Source of the DNA: Hamadaea tsunoensis DSM 44101
Lineage (GTDB): Bacteria; Actinomycetota; Actinomycetes; Mycobacteriales; Micromonosporaceae
Direction: 5' to 3'
NCBI RefSeq assembly: GCF_000428945.1
Contig: NZ_AUAX01000002.1
Coordinates: 248,001 to 312,000 of the forward strand
DNA: 64,000 bases
In this document: positions 17,100-25,469 of the stretch, in pieces
How the letters are laid out: every line of letters begins with the position of its first letter
How positions within the stretch are numbered: position 1 is the stretch's first letter
Program-made: the position numbers and the translations under genes
Notes under the pieces: model-generated
Seen by the model: the letters and a program-made list of their open reading frames with translations, nothing else
Database searches by the model: none
Told to the model about the DNA's origin: nothing

Positions 17100-17777
17100 A
17101 TGACCAGCTTCCCGGCCGCCGCCCTCCGCGTACGCGACGAGTCGTTGCCTGCGTACAACCGGCTTCTGCAACTGCGCGAGTGTGCTCTGCGCTGCGCACC
17201 CTACGGTTTCCGCGCCACCTGGCACCATTTGATCATTAACGCCCGGATTCCCCAGCGACTTGAAGACGATCCGGCGGCGCTGATGCGCGCAGTGGACGAG
17301 CTTGCTGCAGCACGGACGATATGGCAGCGGCACGCCGCCGGGTTCGCCGCCGAGCGCAGGGCGGCCAAGGCCCGAGGGCAGCGGGTGGTACCGCTGCGTG
17401 ATAGGTGGCAGCAGCACGGAATCATCGGCATTGCCTTCTGTCCGGATCCCCTGCGTCATCCCCGCGACCCGTTGCCGGTCATCGTCGGGCGCCTCCTCGA
17501 CGTCTACGCCTCAGGGGCACTGGTCGACGGTGAATGTCCCCTGTGCAATGAGCCGCTGCGCAAGAAGATCTGCTCCGACTGCGGCATCCAACCGCGTGGC
17601 CGCGACGGCGCTATGAAATTGACGGGGGCTTCGCGTACGCATTTTCTGTGGCGTGAGATCTGGCTCCGTACGCCCGGGAGCGGGTTTTCGCCGCCGATGC
17701 CGGCTGTGTTGCGCGACGCGAACCGGTCGGCGACGACAGCAGTCGGGGACGATTCACTCGGCACCGATGTTCAGTGA
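17100..17777 (+). CDS. hypothetical protein with C-terminal zinc-ribbon motif
   Basis: 225 aa, not recognised as a whole. An alpha-helical N-terminal domain (1-140, Arg- and Ala-rich) is followed by CPLCNEPLRKKICSDCG near residues 153-169, two CxxC knuckles that would bind zinc. The remaining 55 residues are basic and low-complexity. TACAGT at 17083-17088 lies 11 bases before ATG. Divergent from the helical protein at 16997; the pair opens the low-GC accessory region. Nucleic-acid binding is plausible from the zinc ribbon, but only that. Confidence 0.55.
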   Translation: MTSFPAAALRVRDESLPAYNRLLQLRECALRCAPYGFRATWHHLIINARIPQRLEDDPAALMRAVDELAAARTIWQRHAAGFAAERRAAKARGQRVVPLRDRWQQHGIIGIAFCPDPLRHPRDPLPVIVGRLLDVYASGALVDGECPLCNEPLRKKICSDCGIQPRGRDGAMKLTGASRTHFLWREIWLRTPGSGFSPPMPAVLRDANRSATTAVGDDSLGTDVQ

Positions 17778-17838
17778 GCTTCCGATGGTCCGTGCGCCCG
17801 GGGCGTGATGGATCTGCCGCGTGACCCCTCTGGGAACC

Positions 17839-17868
17839 GTGACCCTCGATAGCACATCCGGCTACGCT
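17839..17868 (+). promoter_or_regulatory. promoter of the VOC gene (leaderless)
   Basis: GTGACC (17839-17844), an 18-base spacer, then TACGCT (17863-17868); the ATG at 17875 is 6 bases further, so the transcript would start at the start codon. Confidence 0.45.
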
Positions 17869-17874
17869 GTGGCG

Positions 17875-18255
17875 ATGGCGAGCCGTGTCGGCGACATCGT
17901 GATCGACTGCACCGATCCTGAACTCCTCGCCGCCTTCTGGGCCGAGGTGCTCGCCTACCGCATCTTCGACCGCGACGAGACCGGGGTCGCCATTCGGGGC
18001 GCGAGTGTCAGTCCGGACATCCTGTTCATCCGCGTACCGGAGGGGAAACCTGGCGAACCAACAACCGATCGGCCCGCCGACGGACGGCGGCACAACCGGC
18101 TACACCTCGACATTCGGATCGGTGACGACGACCGCGATGAGGTCGTGGCCAAGCTGATCGCGCGTGGGGCGACGAGGCTGTGGGACGGGCAGCAAGGGCC
18201 TCATACCTGGGTCACGATGGCCGACCCGGAAGGCAACGAGTTCTGCGTTGCGTGA
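17875..18255 (+). CDS. VOC-superfamily (glyoxalase-like) protein
   Basis: 126 aa, one vicinal-oxygen-chelate domain: DIVIDCTDPELLAAFWAEVL at the start, NRLHLDIRI in the middle and TMADPEGNEFCV at the end, the typical Glyoxalase_6 layout. These proteins are metal-dependent lyases, dioxygenases or drug-binding proteins; the substrate is unknown. The same end motif occurs in the truncated copy at 25118-25381. ATG 17875 fits a leaderless transcript. Confidence 0.85.
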   Translation: MASRVGDIVIDCTDPELLAAFWAEVLAYRIFDRDETGVAIRGASVSPDILFIRVPEGKPGEPTTDRPADGRRHNRLHLDIRIGDDDRDEVVAKLIARGATRLWDGQQGPHTWVTMADPEGNEFCVA

Positions 18256-18400
18256 TCGCCGGGCATCGAGCGCCTGGCGAAGATCTCGACACCGTATCGG
18301 ATGATCCATGAGTCTGCCGGGCGGCTGTTCTAGCTCGAGGTAGGGCATGAGCAACCGACGCGATGCCTCCATGTCCGCTCGGAAGCCATCGGTAATCAGA

Positions 18401-18431
18401 CTGTCACAGCGAGCGTCGACTCGCATATAGT
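18401..18431 (+). promoter_or_regulatory. promoter of the ABC-3C operon (leaderless)
   Basis: TATAGT at 18426-18431 is the best -10 hexamer in this part; CTGTCA at 18401-18406 is a weak -35. Eight bases separate the -10 from the ATG at 18440 and there is no ribosome site. Confidence 0.5.
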
Positions 18432-18439
18432 CTTTAGCC

Positions 18440-19825
18440 ATGGCTGCGGGAGCGCACGAGGGCAGCAGCACGGGGTCCCAGCTCCTCGTCACCACGCCAC
18501 AGCCGGATGACTCGGGCGCGGATACGGCCGACAGGTATGACTGGCAGGCTGCGATGGCAGCTGCCGACGGGTTTCGCCTCTTGCTCGATGCGCTTGATCA
18601 ACAGGGACAGCTCCCTGCGACGGATCATCGACGGATCATTTGCGAACTCCATGAGGATTGGGCTGCGTGCGACGGCGGCGATGCGGAGCTGGTATCAGCC
18701 AAGCACAAGGAGCTGTCGTTCGGGGCTTTTACCACTGTGAACATGCTTCTAACCGATGGCGGGCTCGCCCACTTATTCGGCCGGTGGTGCGCTCTGCACG
18801 AGGCTCCCACTTGCCGACTGGCTACCACGGCGGGGCTTGGCAATGGCCCAGCGCAGGGAATCGAGAAGGCAGCGATCGCCTTGCGAAACGAGCGGCTGCT
18901 AGGCCAGCCATTGTCTGTTGAGGGCGAATACGCATCGGAGATCACGGCCATCGGGAGGGGGCTACTTTCAAACGCTGGCGGGCTACCTCCGCGTTGGACC
19001 GGTACTCCCGACCAGCCGGTCACGGATCTGAGCGACGATCACCTGGCCGAGGTGGCGCGCTTCCTGTCGATGCTCACGATCGATCATGGAAAGCCTCGAC
19101 GGGACCTTCTCCGGTTCGCGGCGCCCAACATGTACGCCAAGCCCGTGCTGGAACGCATGGGATTCGGCACGACCCCTCCGGAGTCTGCCTGGGAGGCAGT
19201 CGTCGGCCTGTTCCGAACGAGGATGCGAGCTGCCGGACCTTTGCCCAGCGGCGGGCTGCCGGAGGTCCTGGCCTACCGCCCCGGCACTTCTCTTCCCGGT
19301 GCCGCCGAGGCTGAGCGGCGCCTGGCTGCTCGCATCGTCACGACGTTTGACATCGACGCTGCGGTCCGGATCGCTGTCACCAATCCCCTCGGCTATCGCC
19401 CTCTGAAGCGGATCATCCTGCTTAACCGAATGGGGGTAAAGATGCTGGTCGGTCGATGCAACGTCAACGCGGTCGAGCGCGCTGACACCCTCCGTCTGTA
19501 CTACCAGGATCACTGGCGTACCAGGACAAGCGTCGACCACACCGCTCGCGCGGTTCAGGAGGCCCTGCGGCGCAGGCTGCTAGCGATCACGGATGAGGCG
19601 ACGGAGGGTGTGGCCGGCGGGCTGGAACCGTGGGGCGCTGACCTTTGGAAAGAGATTCAACGTCGCGTCAACGACCCGACCCGCGCGTGGGACGAACCCT
19701 TTGATGACGATCTTCTGCTCGGCGGGGTCTGTGACCTCGCCAATCTCTGCAAGGTCTGGTTCAGCGATCCGTTCGACGTCGAGGCTGAGCTTGGCAGGCT
19801 TCGCGCGGAGCAGGCGGCCGGATAA
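18440..19825 (+). CDS. ABC-3C conflict system effector: PD-(D/E)xK-type nuclease (DUF4297/Cap4-like) with C-terminal recruiting domain
   Basis: 461 aa. Residues 35-135 look like the dsDNA-nuclease domain of DUF4297/Cap4-type effectors: ICELHEDW (Glu69, Asp73), then ELVSAKHKE (Glu83...Lys88), followed by VNMLLTDGGLAHLFGRW and CRLATTAGLG. Glu/Asp and E-x4-K spacing is that of a PD-(D/E)xK site. The remaining ~300 residues, mixed alpha/beta, would be the effector C-terminal domain that contacts the other components. First gene of a three-gene operon; its stop shares one base with the next ATG (TAATG). In ABC-3C systems this position holds the killing or DNA-cleaving effector. System assignment rests on gene order plus the ATPase; the nuclease family call is moderately sure. 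Confidence 0.72.
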   Translation: MAAGAHEGSSTGSQLLVTTPQPDDSGADTADRYDWQAAMAAADGFRLLLDALDQQGQLPATDHRRIICELHEDWAACDGGDAELVSAKHKELSFGAFTTVNMLLTDGGLAHLFGRWCALHEAPTCRLATTAGLGNGPAQGIEKAAIALRNERLLGQPLSVEGEYASEITAIGRGLLSNAGGLPPRWTGTPDQPVTDLSDDHLAEVARFLSMLTIDHGKPRRDLLRFAAPNMYAKPVLERMGFGTTPPESAWEAVVGLFRTRMRAAGPLPSGGLPEVLAYRPGTSLPGAAEAERRLAARIVTTFDIDAAVRIAVTNPLGYRPLKRIILLNRMGVKMLVGRCNVNAVERADTLRLYYQDHWRTRTSVDHTARAVQEALRRRLLAITDEATEGVAGGLEPWGADLWKEIQRRVNDPTRAWDEPFDDDLLLGGVCDLANLCKVWFSDPFDVEAELGRLRAEQAAG

Positions 19826-20397
19826 TGCGACGAGTTCAGGAGTCCGAGCATCTAGCGCTTGCGCGCGAGGACTTGGCCTACCACCAGGCGAGGGTTCTCC
19901 TGCTAGTCAACGCCGTCTGTCGTGCGTCGGGTCACCAACGGAAAGTGGATGGGCTAACGAAGCTGGCCAAGCTTGATTTCCTCCTTCGCTATCCGGCACT
20001 CGCACCCATCGTGTTAGATGATCTTGACCCGGAAGATCAGATGATGCATCTTTCCGAGCTCGACCGAGCAGAGCCAACCAAGGTCGAGGCCCCGATGATT
20101 CGATACAAGTACGGTCCGTGGGACGATCGCTACTACCCAGTCGTCGGCGCGCTCGTAGGTCGGGGCTTGCTCAAATACGCCGCAGGTAGGCGCGGGAGTG
20201 TCGCCCTCGTTCCGACTGCGGCAGGCAGGGCCCTCGCCGATACGCTTGCCCGCACAGAATCCTGGTCAGAGGTGAGCGACCGCTGTGAGGCGATTGCGGC
20301 TGCTACCTCGGGCCTTACTGGCAGCGGCCTAAAGGATCTCATCTATCTACGGCTGGCCGATTTGATGGACCGGCCCCATCGGCAGGTAATTCGATGA
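19825..20397 (+). CDS. ABC-3C middle component (winged-helix-like)
   Basis: 190 aa. Predicted mostly helical: an N-terminal YHQARVLLLVNAVCRASG helix, TKLAKLDFLLRYP, a short beta wing around VEAPMIRYKYGPWDD, and VGALVGRGLLKYAAGRRGSV, the pattern of a wHTH-type adaptor. Proteins like this, of about 150-200 aa, sit between effector and ATPase in ABC-three-component systems. It is joined to both neighbours by overlaps (TAATG before, ATGA after), so the three proteins are made in fixed ratio. Family name is inferred from context and the KLDFLLRYP-type helix, not from a search. Confidence 0.68.
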   Translation: MRRVQESEHLALAREDLAYHQARVLLLVNAVCRASGHQRKVDGLTKLAKLDFLLRYPALAPIVLDDLDPEDQMMHLSELDRAEPTKVEAPMIRYKYGPWDDRYYPVVGALVGRGLLKYAAGRRGSVALVPTAAGRALADTLARTESWSEVSDRCEAIAAATSGLTGSGLKDLIYLRLADLMDRPHRQVIR

Positions 20398-22355
20398 CCA
20401 CGACCTTCCGCATTGACGCCGTGCATCTGTCCACCGACGAAGGGGAGGTTCATCACGCCTTCCCCTCGGACCTAACGGTGCTTGCCGGACCCACAGGCGT
20501 TGGCAAGACCACGCTGCTGGAGCTCGTGAAGTATGGCTTCGGTGGAAACGGTGTCCTAGCAAAGGTGGCCGTCGATCATGTTGCGGACGTGACGATCGAC
20601 GTCGCGATCGGGAGCGAAAGGCTTCGCCTCACGCGCAGCCTGGACCCCACCAAGCGTAAGACCGTGCGGGTATGGGATCTGATCGCACGGGAGAGGATGC
20701 CCGACCACCACGCGGACGCGAACGAGCCTCGCCTCAACTCGCTGCTGCTGAACGCGCTCGGATTCCGTGACGACATGCGGGCCGCGGCTGGTACGAGCGG
20801 GAGCACAAGTGCCGGGAACCGGATTACATTCTCCGACATCTTCTCCTATCTATATGTCCCACAAGCATCGATCAATCGCGACATTGCCGACAGCGAGCAG
20901 AGTTACCAAGACCCGAAGCGAAAGGCGGTATTCGCCCTCTTCTTTGGCTTGACTGATGCCGATCTCCTTGGCAAGCAATCCGAGCTCAATCTCATGAGCG
21001 GCAAGATCGTCGAGGCGGAGCGGGAGACTCGCATTGTGCGAGGTTTCCTGCGCGACAGCAACACGACCTCGCGCGAGGAAGCTGAACTTGCGGCGACCAC
21101 CGCAGCCGAGGCCGAGGTTCGGGCTAGGGATGCCCTGGTGGTCCTCAGGAATGAGATCGATCCAGTTGTCGACCGGTACAGCCAGGTACTTCGTGATCTC
21201 CTAACCGATGCCGAGCGTGGGGTGGCAGAGGCCAACGCGACACTTCAAAACCTCCGAGCTACGCATACCGAGTACGGCTTCGAACGGAAACGAGTCCAGG
21301 GCGACATTGATCGACTTAAGCGTGCGCAGGACGCCGGTCAGCGGCTCGCGGACTTCGAGTTCGCTGTGTGCCCGCGGTGCATGCAGTCGCTGACGGAACG
21401 ACAGGTTGCTGCGGGCACGTGTCAGGTCTGCCTCCAGCCCGATCCGGTTGTCGGCCACGGAACCGAGCTAAGCCAGTACGAGATGCGGCAACTTTCCGAT
21501 CAGCTCTCCGAGATTGATCTTCAAATCTCCGCGCTCGTCCGCCAGAACTCCGAGATCGAGGAAGCACTTTTACAGCGTCATGATCTGGTCAAGCGGCTAA
21601 CTCTGGAGCTTGAGGAACGGAACGCAGATCGCATTACCCCTCGGTTGCAGGCATTTGCGGACGTGTCCCAGGAACTTGCGGAAGCCCGAGCAGCACAGCG
21701 GCACCTGGAAACTGTGCTGCGGCAATGGGACCGTGTTGGTGACCTTCAGCTAGCAGAGGAAGGCTGCCGAGCGACAAAGGAACGACTCAAGTCGGAGATC
21801 GACACTGGCAAGGAACGACTCAACCGACGGCGCGACGAAGTCATTACTGCCCTGAGCCAAGAGTTCCAGCGAACAATGCAGGAGATGGGCGTCCCTGGCG
21901 TCGAGACTGCTTCGATCCACCCCACGAACTACCTGCCGATCCTGAATGGCCTGCCCTTCACATCGTTTAGCCCTCCAGGCGGCGGAATCCGCACTGCGAC
22001 CCAGGTCGCATATTGGACATCGCTTCTCACCGTCGCTCAGCGGCTCAGAGACACCCAGTATCCAGCATTCCTTCTAATCGACAGCCCTCGTCTCGCGCTC
22101 AACAACCAGGAGCAACTGTCGGCGGCCTTGTACTCCCGGCTCGTTGCGCTCGCGGACGCGAACCGCCACGCCCGAGAGGTATATCCAAGAACCACCAGAC
22201 TTCAGATCATCGTCGCCGACAACGAGCTACCAGCAAGCTACCGACGCGACTATGCCGAAATTGACTTCACCTATGAATCCCCTACGGTGTCCACGGTCGA
22301 GCATCCCGGGCCTTCGTCAGTCGAGACATTGACCCCGCAGACTGTGGACGGATAG
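20394..22355 (+). CDS. ABC-3C Rad50/SMC-like ABC ATPase with zinc hook
   Basis: 653 aa. Walker A GPTGVGKTT at 32-40 (Lys38). A central coiled-coil arm (about 210-500) is interrupted by two knuckles, Cys326/Cys329 and Cys343/Cys346, spaced like a zinc hook. A Walker B-like FLLIDSPR (Asp563) sits near the C-terminus and an S-P-P-G-G-G signature-like loop around 525-530. This is the split-head architecture of Rad50/SMC ATPases, here short-armed. In the three-component systems the ATPase is thought to sense foreign or damaged DNA and license the effector. ATGA overlap with the middle component. GC is clearly lower than in the flanks (60-base sample 20881-20940: 57 %). Confidence 0.85.
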   Translation: MTTTFRIDAVHLSTDEGEVHHAFPSDLTVLAGPTGVGKTTLLELVKYGFGGNGVLAKVAVDHVADVTIDVAIGSERLRLTRSLDPTKRKTVRVWDLIARERMPDHHADANEPRLNSLLLNALGFRDDMRAAAGTSGSTSAGNRITFSDIFSYLYVPQASINRDIADSEQSYQDPKRKAVFALFFGLTDADLLGKQSELNLMSGKIVEAERETRIVRGFLRDSNTTSREEAELAATTAAEAEVRARDALVVLRNEIDPVVDRYSQVLRDLLTDAERGVAEANATLQNLRATHTEYGFERKRVQGDIDRLKRAQDAGQRLADFEFAVCPRCMQSLTERQVAAGTCQVCLQPDPVVGHGTELSQYEMRQLSDQLSEIDLQISALVRQNSEIEEALLQRHDLVKRLTLELEERNADRITPRLQAFADVSQELAEARAAQRHLETVLRQWDRVGDLQLAEEGCRATKERLKSEIDTGKERLNRRRDEVITALSQEFQRTMQEMGVPGVETASIHPTNYLPILNGLPFTSFSPPGGGIRTATQVAYWTSLLTVAQRLRDTQYPAFLLIDSPRLALNNQEQLSAALYSRLVALADANRHAREVYPRTTRLQIIVADNELPASYRRDYAEIDFTYESPTVSTVEHPGPSSVETLTPQTVDG

Positions 22356-22513
22356 CGGCGGGGCGATCGGTTCTTGTTCCGTTGGGTCTGACCCCATCGA
22401 CATGCGCCAACATATCCGATTCTTTCCATATGCGGGGTTGCTATGCATAGGCGAAGGACCATCGGCTGAGTAGCTACCCTTGATCATTTTGTGAGCTGTG
22501 CTCTGATGTATGC

Positions 22514-23611
22514 GTGAAGTTTCTCAGACGGCCGATGCGGGCGCTTCGCGTCGCGTACCAGCGCTCGCGACGTTACCTACGAGAAACCCGTTTCCTACGC
22601 TATATCCTGGCAGTCTTGGCCAGTACCTGTGTCCTGCTCGCCCTCCTTTTCGCAGTGCTCGGACCGTTCGCTGAGCTTATCGGTGGCACGGCCGTGGGTC
22701 AGCTGTCTGGAAAGGACAGAGCGGATGCCTTGAACTCCATCAGGCAGGTGGTACTTGCCGGATTCGCCGGTAGCGCGGCACTCGTTGGCCTTGGATTCAC
22801 GATCCGCACGTTCTTCCTGTCCCGCCGTGGACAGGTGACCGAGCGATACACAAAGGCCATCGCTCTCCTGGCCTCGGAGAAGTTGGAGGAACGCCTTGGC
22901 GGCCTCTACGCACTCGAACACGTGATGGCCGACTCTCCTCAGGATCACGCAGCGGTATTGGCGATCATCTGTGCATTCGTCCGGGCACGGACGAGTCCAG
23001 CAACGGGCCGCCCACGGCGATCTCCAAGATTAGGGCCGATCAAGCGACCGCCTCCTCCTCACGGAACGCAGCCACTCTTTGACATCGACGCAGCCATGAC
23101 CGTGCTTGCAAGACGCCCGATCCGACCCGAGCCCAACCGTCCCGACCTACGCGACGTCGTCCTCCACGGACTATCCATCCGGACATACGATTTCTCTGAA
23201 ACACCTCGGCTTACCAGGATGTTTCTAACCTGGGCCGATTTGCAGCGCGCCGACCTGCGCGGAGCAGACCTACGCGGAACGATACTCAACAGTGCCTCGC
23301 TCCACCTGGCCATCCTCGATGGAGCAGACCTTGGGCCAGCGAGCCTCCACGGCGCCGACCTGCGCGGCGCGCGCCTCTCTCGAACCAACCTCGCCGGCGC
23401 CATGCTAGAAGGGGCCGACTTGCGAGGAGCTATAGGGCTCACCGCCGAGCAACTCTCACCAGCACTCATCGACGCGTCGACTCAGCTGTCACCTGATCTC
23501 GCCAATGATCCTTGGGTTGTTGCCCGTTTACGCGACTGTGAAAAGTACCTGGCCAGCCCGGCGAGAAAGCCATGGGGCTGCCCAACCGCAACGCAGCGAC
23601 CGACTTCCTGA
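22514..23611 (+). CDS. two-TM membrane protein with pentapeptide repeats
   Basis: 365 aa. Basic N-terminus, then two helices (about 28-55 and 73-98) and a cytoplasmic part. FLSRRGQVTERYTKAIALLA and RLGGLYALEHVMADSPQDH form the conserved linker seen in actinobacterial pentapeptide-repeat membrane proteins; about 14 A(D/N)LxG repeats follow (roughly 238-315, e.g. ADLRGADLRG), which would fold as a quadrilateral beta-helix. GTG 22514 starts the frame. It lies 158 bases behind the ABC-3C ATPase on the same strand and shares its lower GC; a role as an added membrane component is possible, yet such proteins also occur alone. Confidence 0.8.
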   Translation: MKFLRRPMRALRVAYQRSRRYLRETRFLRYILAVLASTCVLLALLFAVLGPFAELIGGTAVGQLSGKDRADALNSIRQVVLAGFAGSAALVGLGFTIRTFFLSRRGQVTERYTKAIALLASEKLEERLGGLYALEHVMADSPQDHAAVLAIICAFVRARTSPATGRPRRSPRLGPIKRPPPPHGTQPLFDIDAAMTVLARRPIRPEPNRPDLRDVVLHGLSIRTYDFSETPRLTRMFLTWADLQRADLRGADLRGTILNSASLHLAILDGADLGPASLHGADLRGARLSRTNLAGAMLEGADLRGAIGLTAEQLSPALIDASTQLSPDLANDPWVVARLRDCEKYLASPARKPWGCPTATQRPTS

Positions 23612-23727
23612 GGGCCAGCCGAAGCCTGACTCCGCATGCGGAACGCCTTCGGCCGCCGCCATACAGCGACGAGACTCCAACCACGCAAGCCCGGCCACCT
23701 TCAACGTTGAGCGTGCTGCCGACCGGG

Positions 23728-24450
23728 TTAGGACATGGCTGGTAGGTGATTTATGGCGACCGAGACCGCTTCCTCAGCCATCGCCGTCTGGCCGATGATC
23801 GGCCCGTTCCATCTGGCGCGCACGGTGTACTTGCCGCCGGGCGATGCCTCCAGGCAGACCAGGTCGGGCGATGACGTTTGGTCGCCGCTGGTGGGGAAGC
23901 GCAAGGACCAGTGGCTGGTGTAGGCGTGGCGAGAGCGCATTTCAGGACGGGCGTAGGCGGCCTCGATCAGCTCATGCTGCTCGGGCCAAGCCGCTCGGAG
24001 GGCGTCGGCGCGCAGGTACGACCACTGCGATGCGATCGCGTGCACGGGGTCGTCATCAGGAACCTCAAGATAGCCGGTGAGCTCCACGAACGGGGCAATT
24101 CTCGCGATCTCGGACAGAGATAGCCCGTTCTGCCAACCATGCGCCGCGATCGCGATCTCAGTCAGGTCCTGCGTACTGCCGGAGATCAGCCATTTGGGCT
24201 CGCCCGATCCCGCACCTCGTCCGAAGCCGCTGATCGACCAACGCGGCTCAAACCGCCAGGCGCTGACCCCCAAGGGCTCGCGGCCCGTCGCTGGGCTCGG
24301 CACCGACGCATGGCGCAGCGGGTCTTGGTCCGGGCCGACGATGTCGAGGACGTACCCCTTGCCGTGCGCTGCCTTGCGTAGTGCGGCAGCGAGGCTGCCC
24401 TCGGCAACGACCTCGGGAAACAAGTGGGCAGGGTCTGGTTCTGTGCGCAC
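23728..24450 (-). CDS. DUF6193-family protein
   Basis: 240 aa. Opens VRTEPDPAHLFPEVVAEGS; middle part SAWRFEPRWSISGF and LSLSEIARIAPFVELTGYLE; C-terminal ELIEAAYARPEMR and YTSHWSLRFP. DUF6193 proteins are common near actinobacterial secondary-metabolite and polymorphic loci but have no proven reaction. GTG 24450 follows CACACT by 7 bases, a leaderless pattern. The short protein at 7836-8273 shares both ends of this sequence and lacks the middle. Reads towards the pentapeptide gene. Confidence 0.75.
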   Translation of the reverse strand: MRTEPDPAHLFPEVVAEGSLAAALRKAAHGKGYVLDIVGPDQDPLRHASVPSPATGREPLGVSAWRFEPRWSISGFGRGAGSGEPKWLISGSTQDLTEIAIAAHGWQNGLSLSEIARIAPFVELTGYLEVPDDDPVHAIASQWSYLRADALRAAWPEQHELIEAAYARPEMRSRHAYTSHWSLRFPTSGDQTSSPDLVCLEASPGGKYTVRARWNGPIIGQTAMAEEAVSVAINHLPAMS

Positions 24451-24470
24451 GCCCGTCAGTGTGCCGCACC

Positions 24471-25004
24471 CTACCGAAGGTTCGGCCGCCAGGTTGTTTC
24501 CTGAAGCAGGCCGAAGGCCGCCTGGAGGGGCGGTGCGTGGTGCTCGGCCAGCCAGAGGTCGGCAGCGGCGGTGGTGCCGATGCGGATACCGTCGATCCAG
24601 AACGGGTCGAAGAACACGACCGAGCCGTTGTCGAACGCCAGCTCGGCTGCCCGGAAGATTCCGGCCTCGGGAACAGCCTCGTTGTTGGTGAACAAGCGCA
24701 TCGCGGTACAACGCACTGGACCGGACGCGGCGAGATAGTGGCTGCCGACGCTGGCGGCGACGAGATCCTCGTCGGGGTCATCCCGCAGTGCTTCGTCGTA
24801 CTCAATCTCGCCGGCCAGCCGGATATGCAGGCCACCGTGGTTGTTCACCGACGTGAACCGGACCAGGCCACCCTCGGCCTTCAGGTACGCGTCGAAGCCG
24901 AGCAGACGATGGACCGGGAACGGTCCCGTGCGGTCGATCCAGCCTGGAAGCAGGAGGTCGTCAAACCTCGCCGTCTCAAGGAACCCCAGCACATCGCTCC
25001 ACAT
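24471..25004 (-). CDS. hypothetical protein
   Basis: 177 aa, not recognised. Soluble, acidic, mixed alpha/beta, with VLGFLETARFDDLLLPGWI, GGLHIRLAGEIEYD and a repeated FDNGSVVFFDPFWIDG segment. ATG 25004 is preferred: TATGGT lies 8 bases before it and no ribosome site exists further up. It precedes the DUF6193 gene by 20 bases on the same strand, whose own -10 lies in that gap, so the two may be expressed together or separately. Confidence 0.5.
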   Translation of the reverse strand: MWSDVLGFLETARFDDLLLPGWIDRTGPFPVHRLLGFDAYLKAEGGLVRFTSVNNHGGLHIRLAGEIEYDEALRDDPDEDLVAASVGSHYLAASGPVRCTAMRLFTNNEAVPEAGIFRAAELAFDNGSVVFFDPFWIDGIRIGTTAAADLWLAEHHAPPLQAAFGLLQETTWRPNLR

Positions 25005-25117
25005 GACGGCACACCATAGCCTCACGCACGGAGCCACGTCAGCGGGTACGCAGACCCAGTCGCCCACGGATCGGTTCTTGGTTCCCGAAGGTTGCCCTCA
25101 GCAATTGACATAAGAAT

Positions 25118-25381
25118 GTCCAATTCTTCCTATATGACACCGAAGGCAAGAGGGTCAAGAACCGCCTGCACTTCGACGTCTGCCCGACCGATCGAGACCA
25201 GGCCGCGGAGCTGGACCGGTTGCTGGCCTTGGGGGCGCGGCGTTCGGAGATCGTCGGCAGCGGTTCGTGGGTCGTGCTGGAGGATCCCGAGGGCAACGAG
25301 TTCTGCCTCATGTCCAAGCGCATCCCGGCCGAACCCGAACCGTTCCACGCGGCGATCGATTCCACTATGGATTCAGGGTGA
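25118..25381 (+). pseudogene. 5'-truncated VOC (glyoxalase-like) gene remnant
   Basis: In frame from GTG 25118 to TGA 25379-25381 the translation VQFFLYDTEG, KNRLHFDVCPTDRDQA and VVLEDPEGNEFCLM is the C-terminal half of a Glyoxalase_6-type VOC protein. The N-terminal half (first beta-alpha-beta-beta-beta unit) is absent: an in-frame TGA lies at 25106-25108 and the upstream bases do not code for it. Closest visible relative is the gene at 17875-18255 (TMADPEGNEFCV). Probably a leftover of insertion or deletion at the edge of the accessory region. Confidence 0.65.
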
Positions 25382-25469
25382 GCGCGCGGGGTTTCGACCA
25401 TCGGACAGTCGCCGGCCCACCAGCCCACGCCGGTCCGAATCACGTTCGTTGAGCGGGCATACTCGACCG

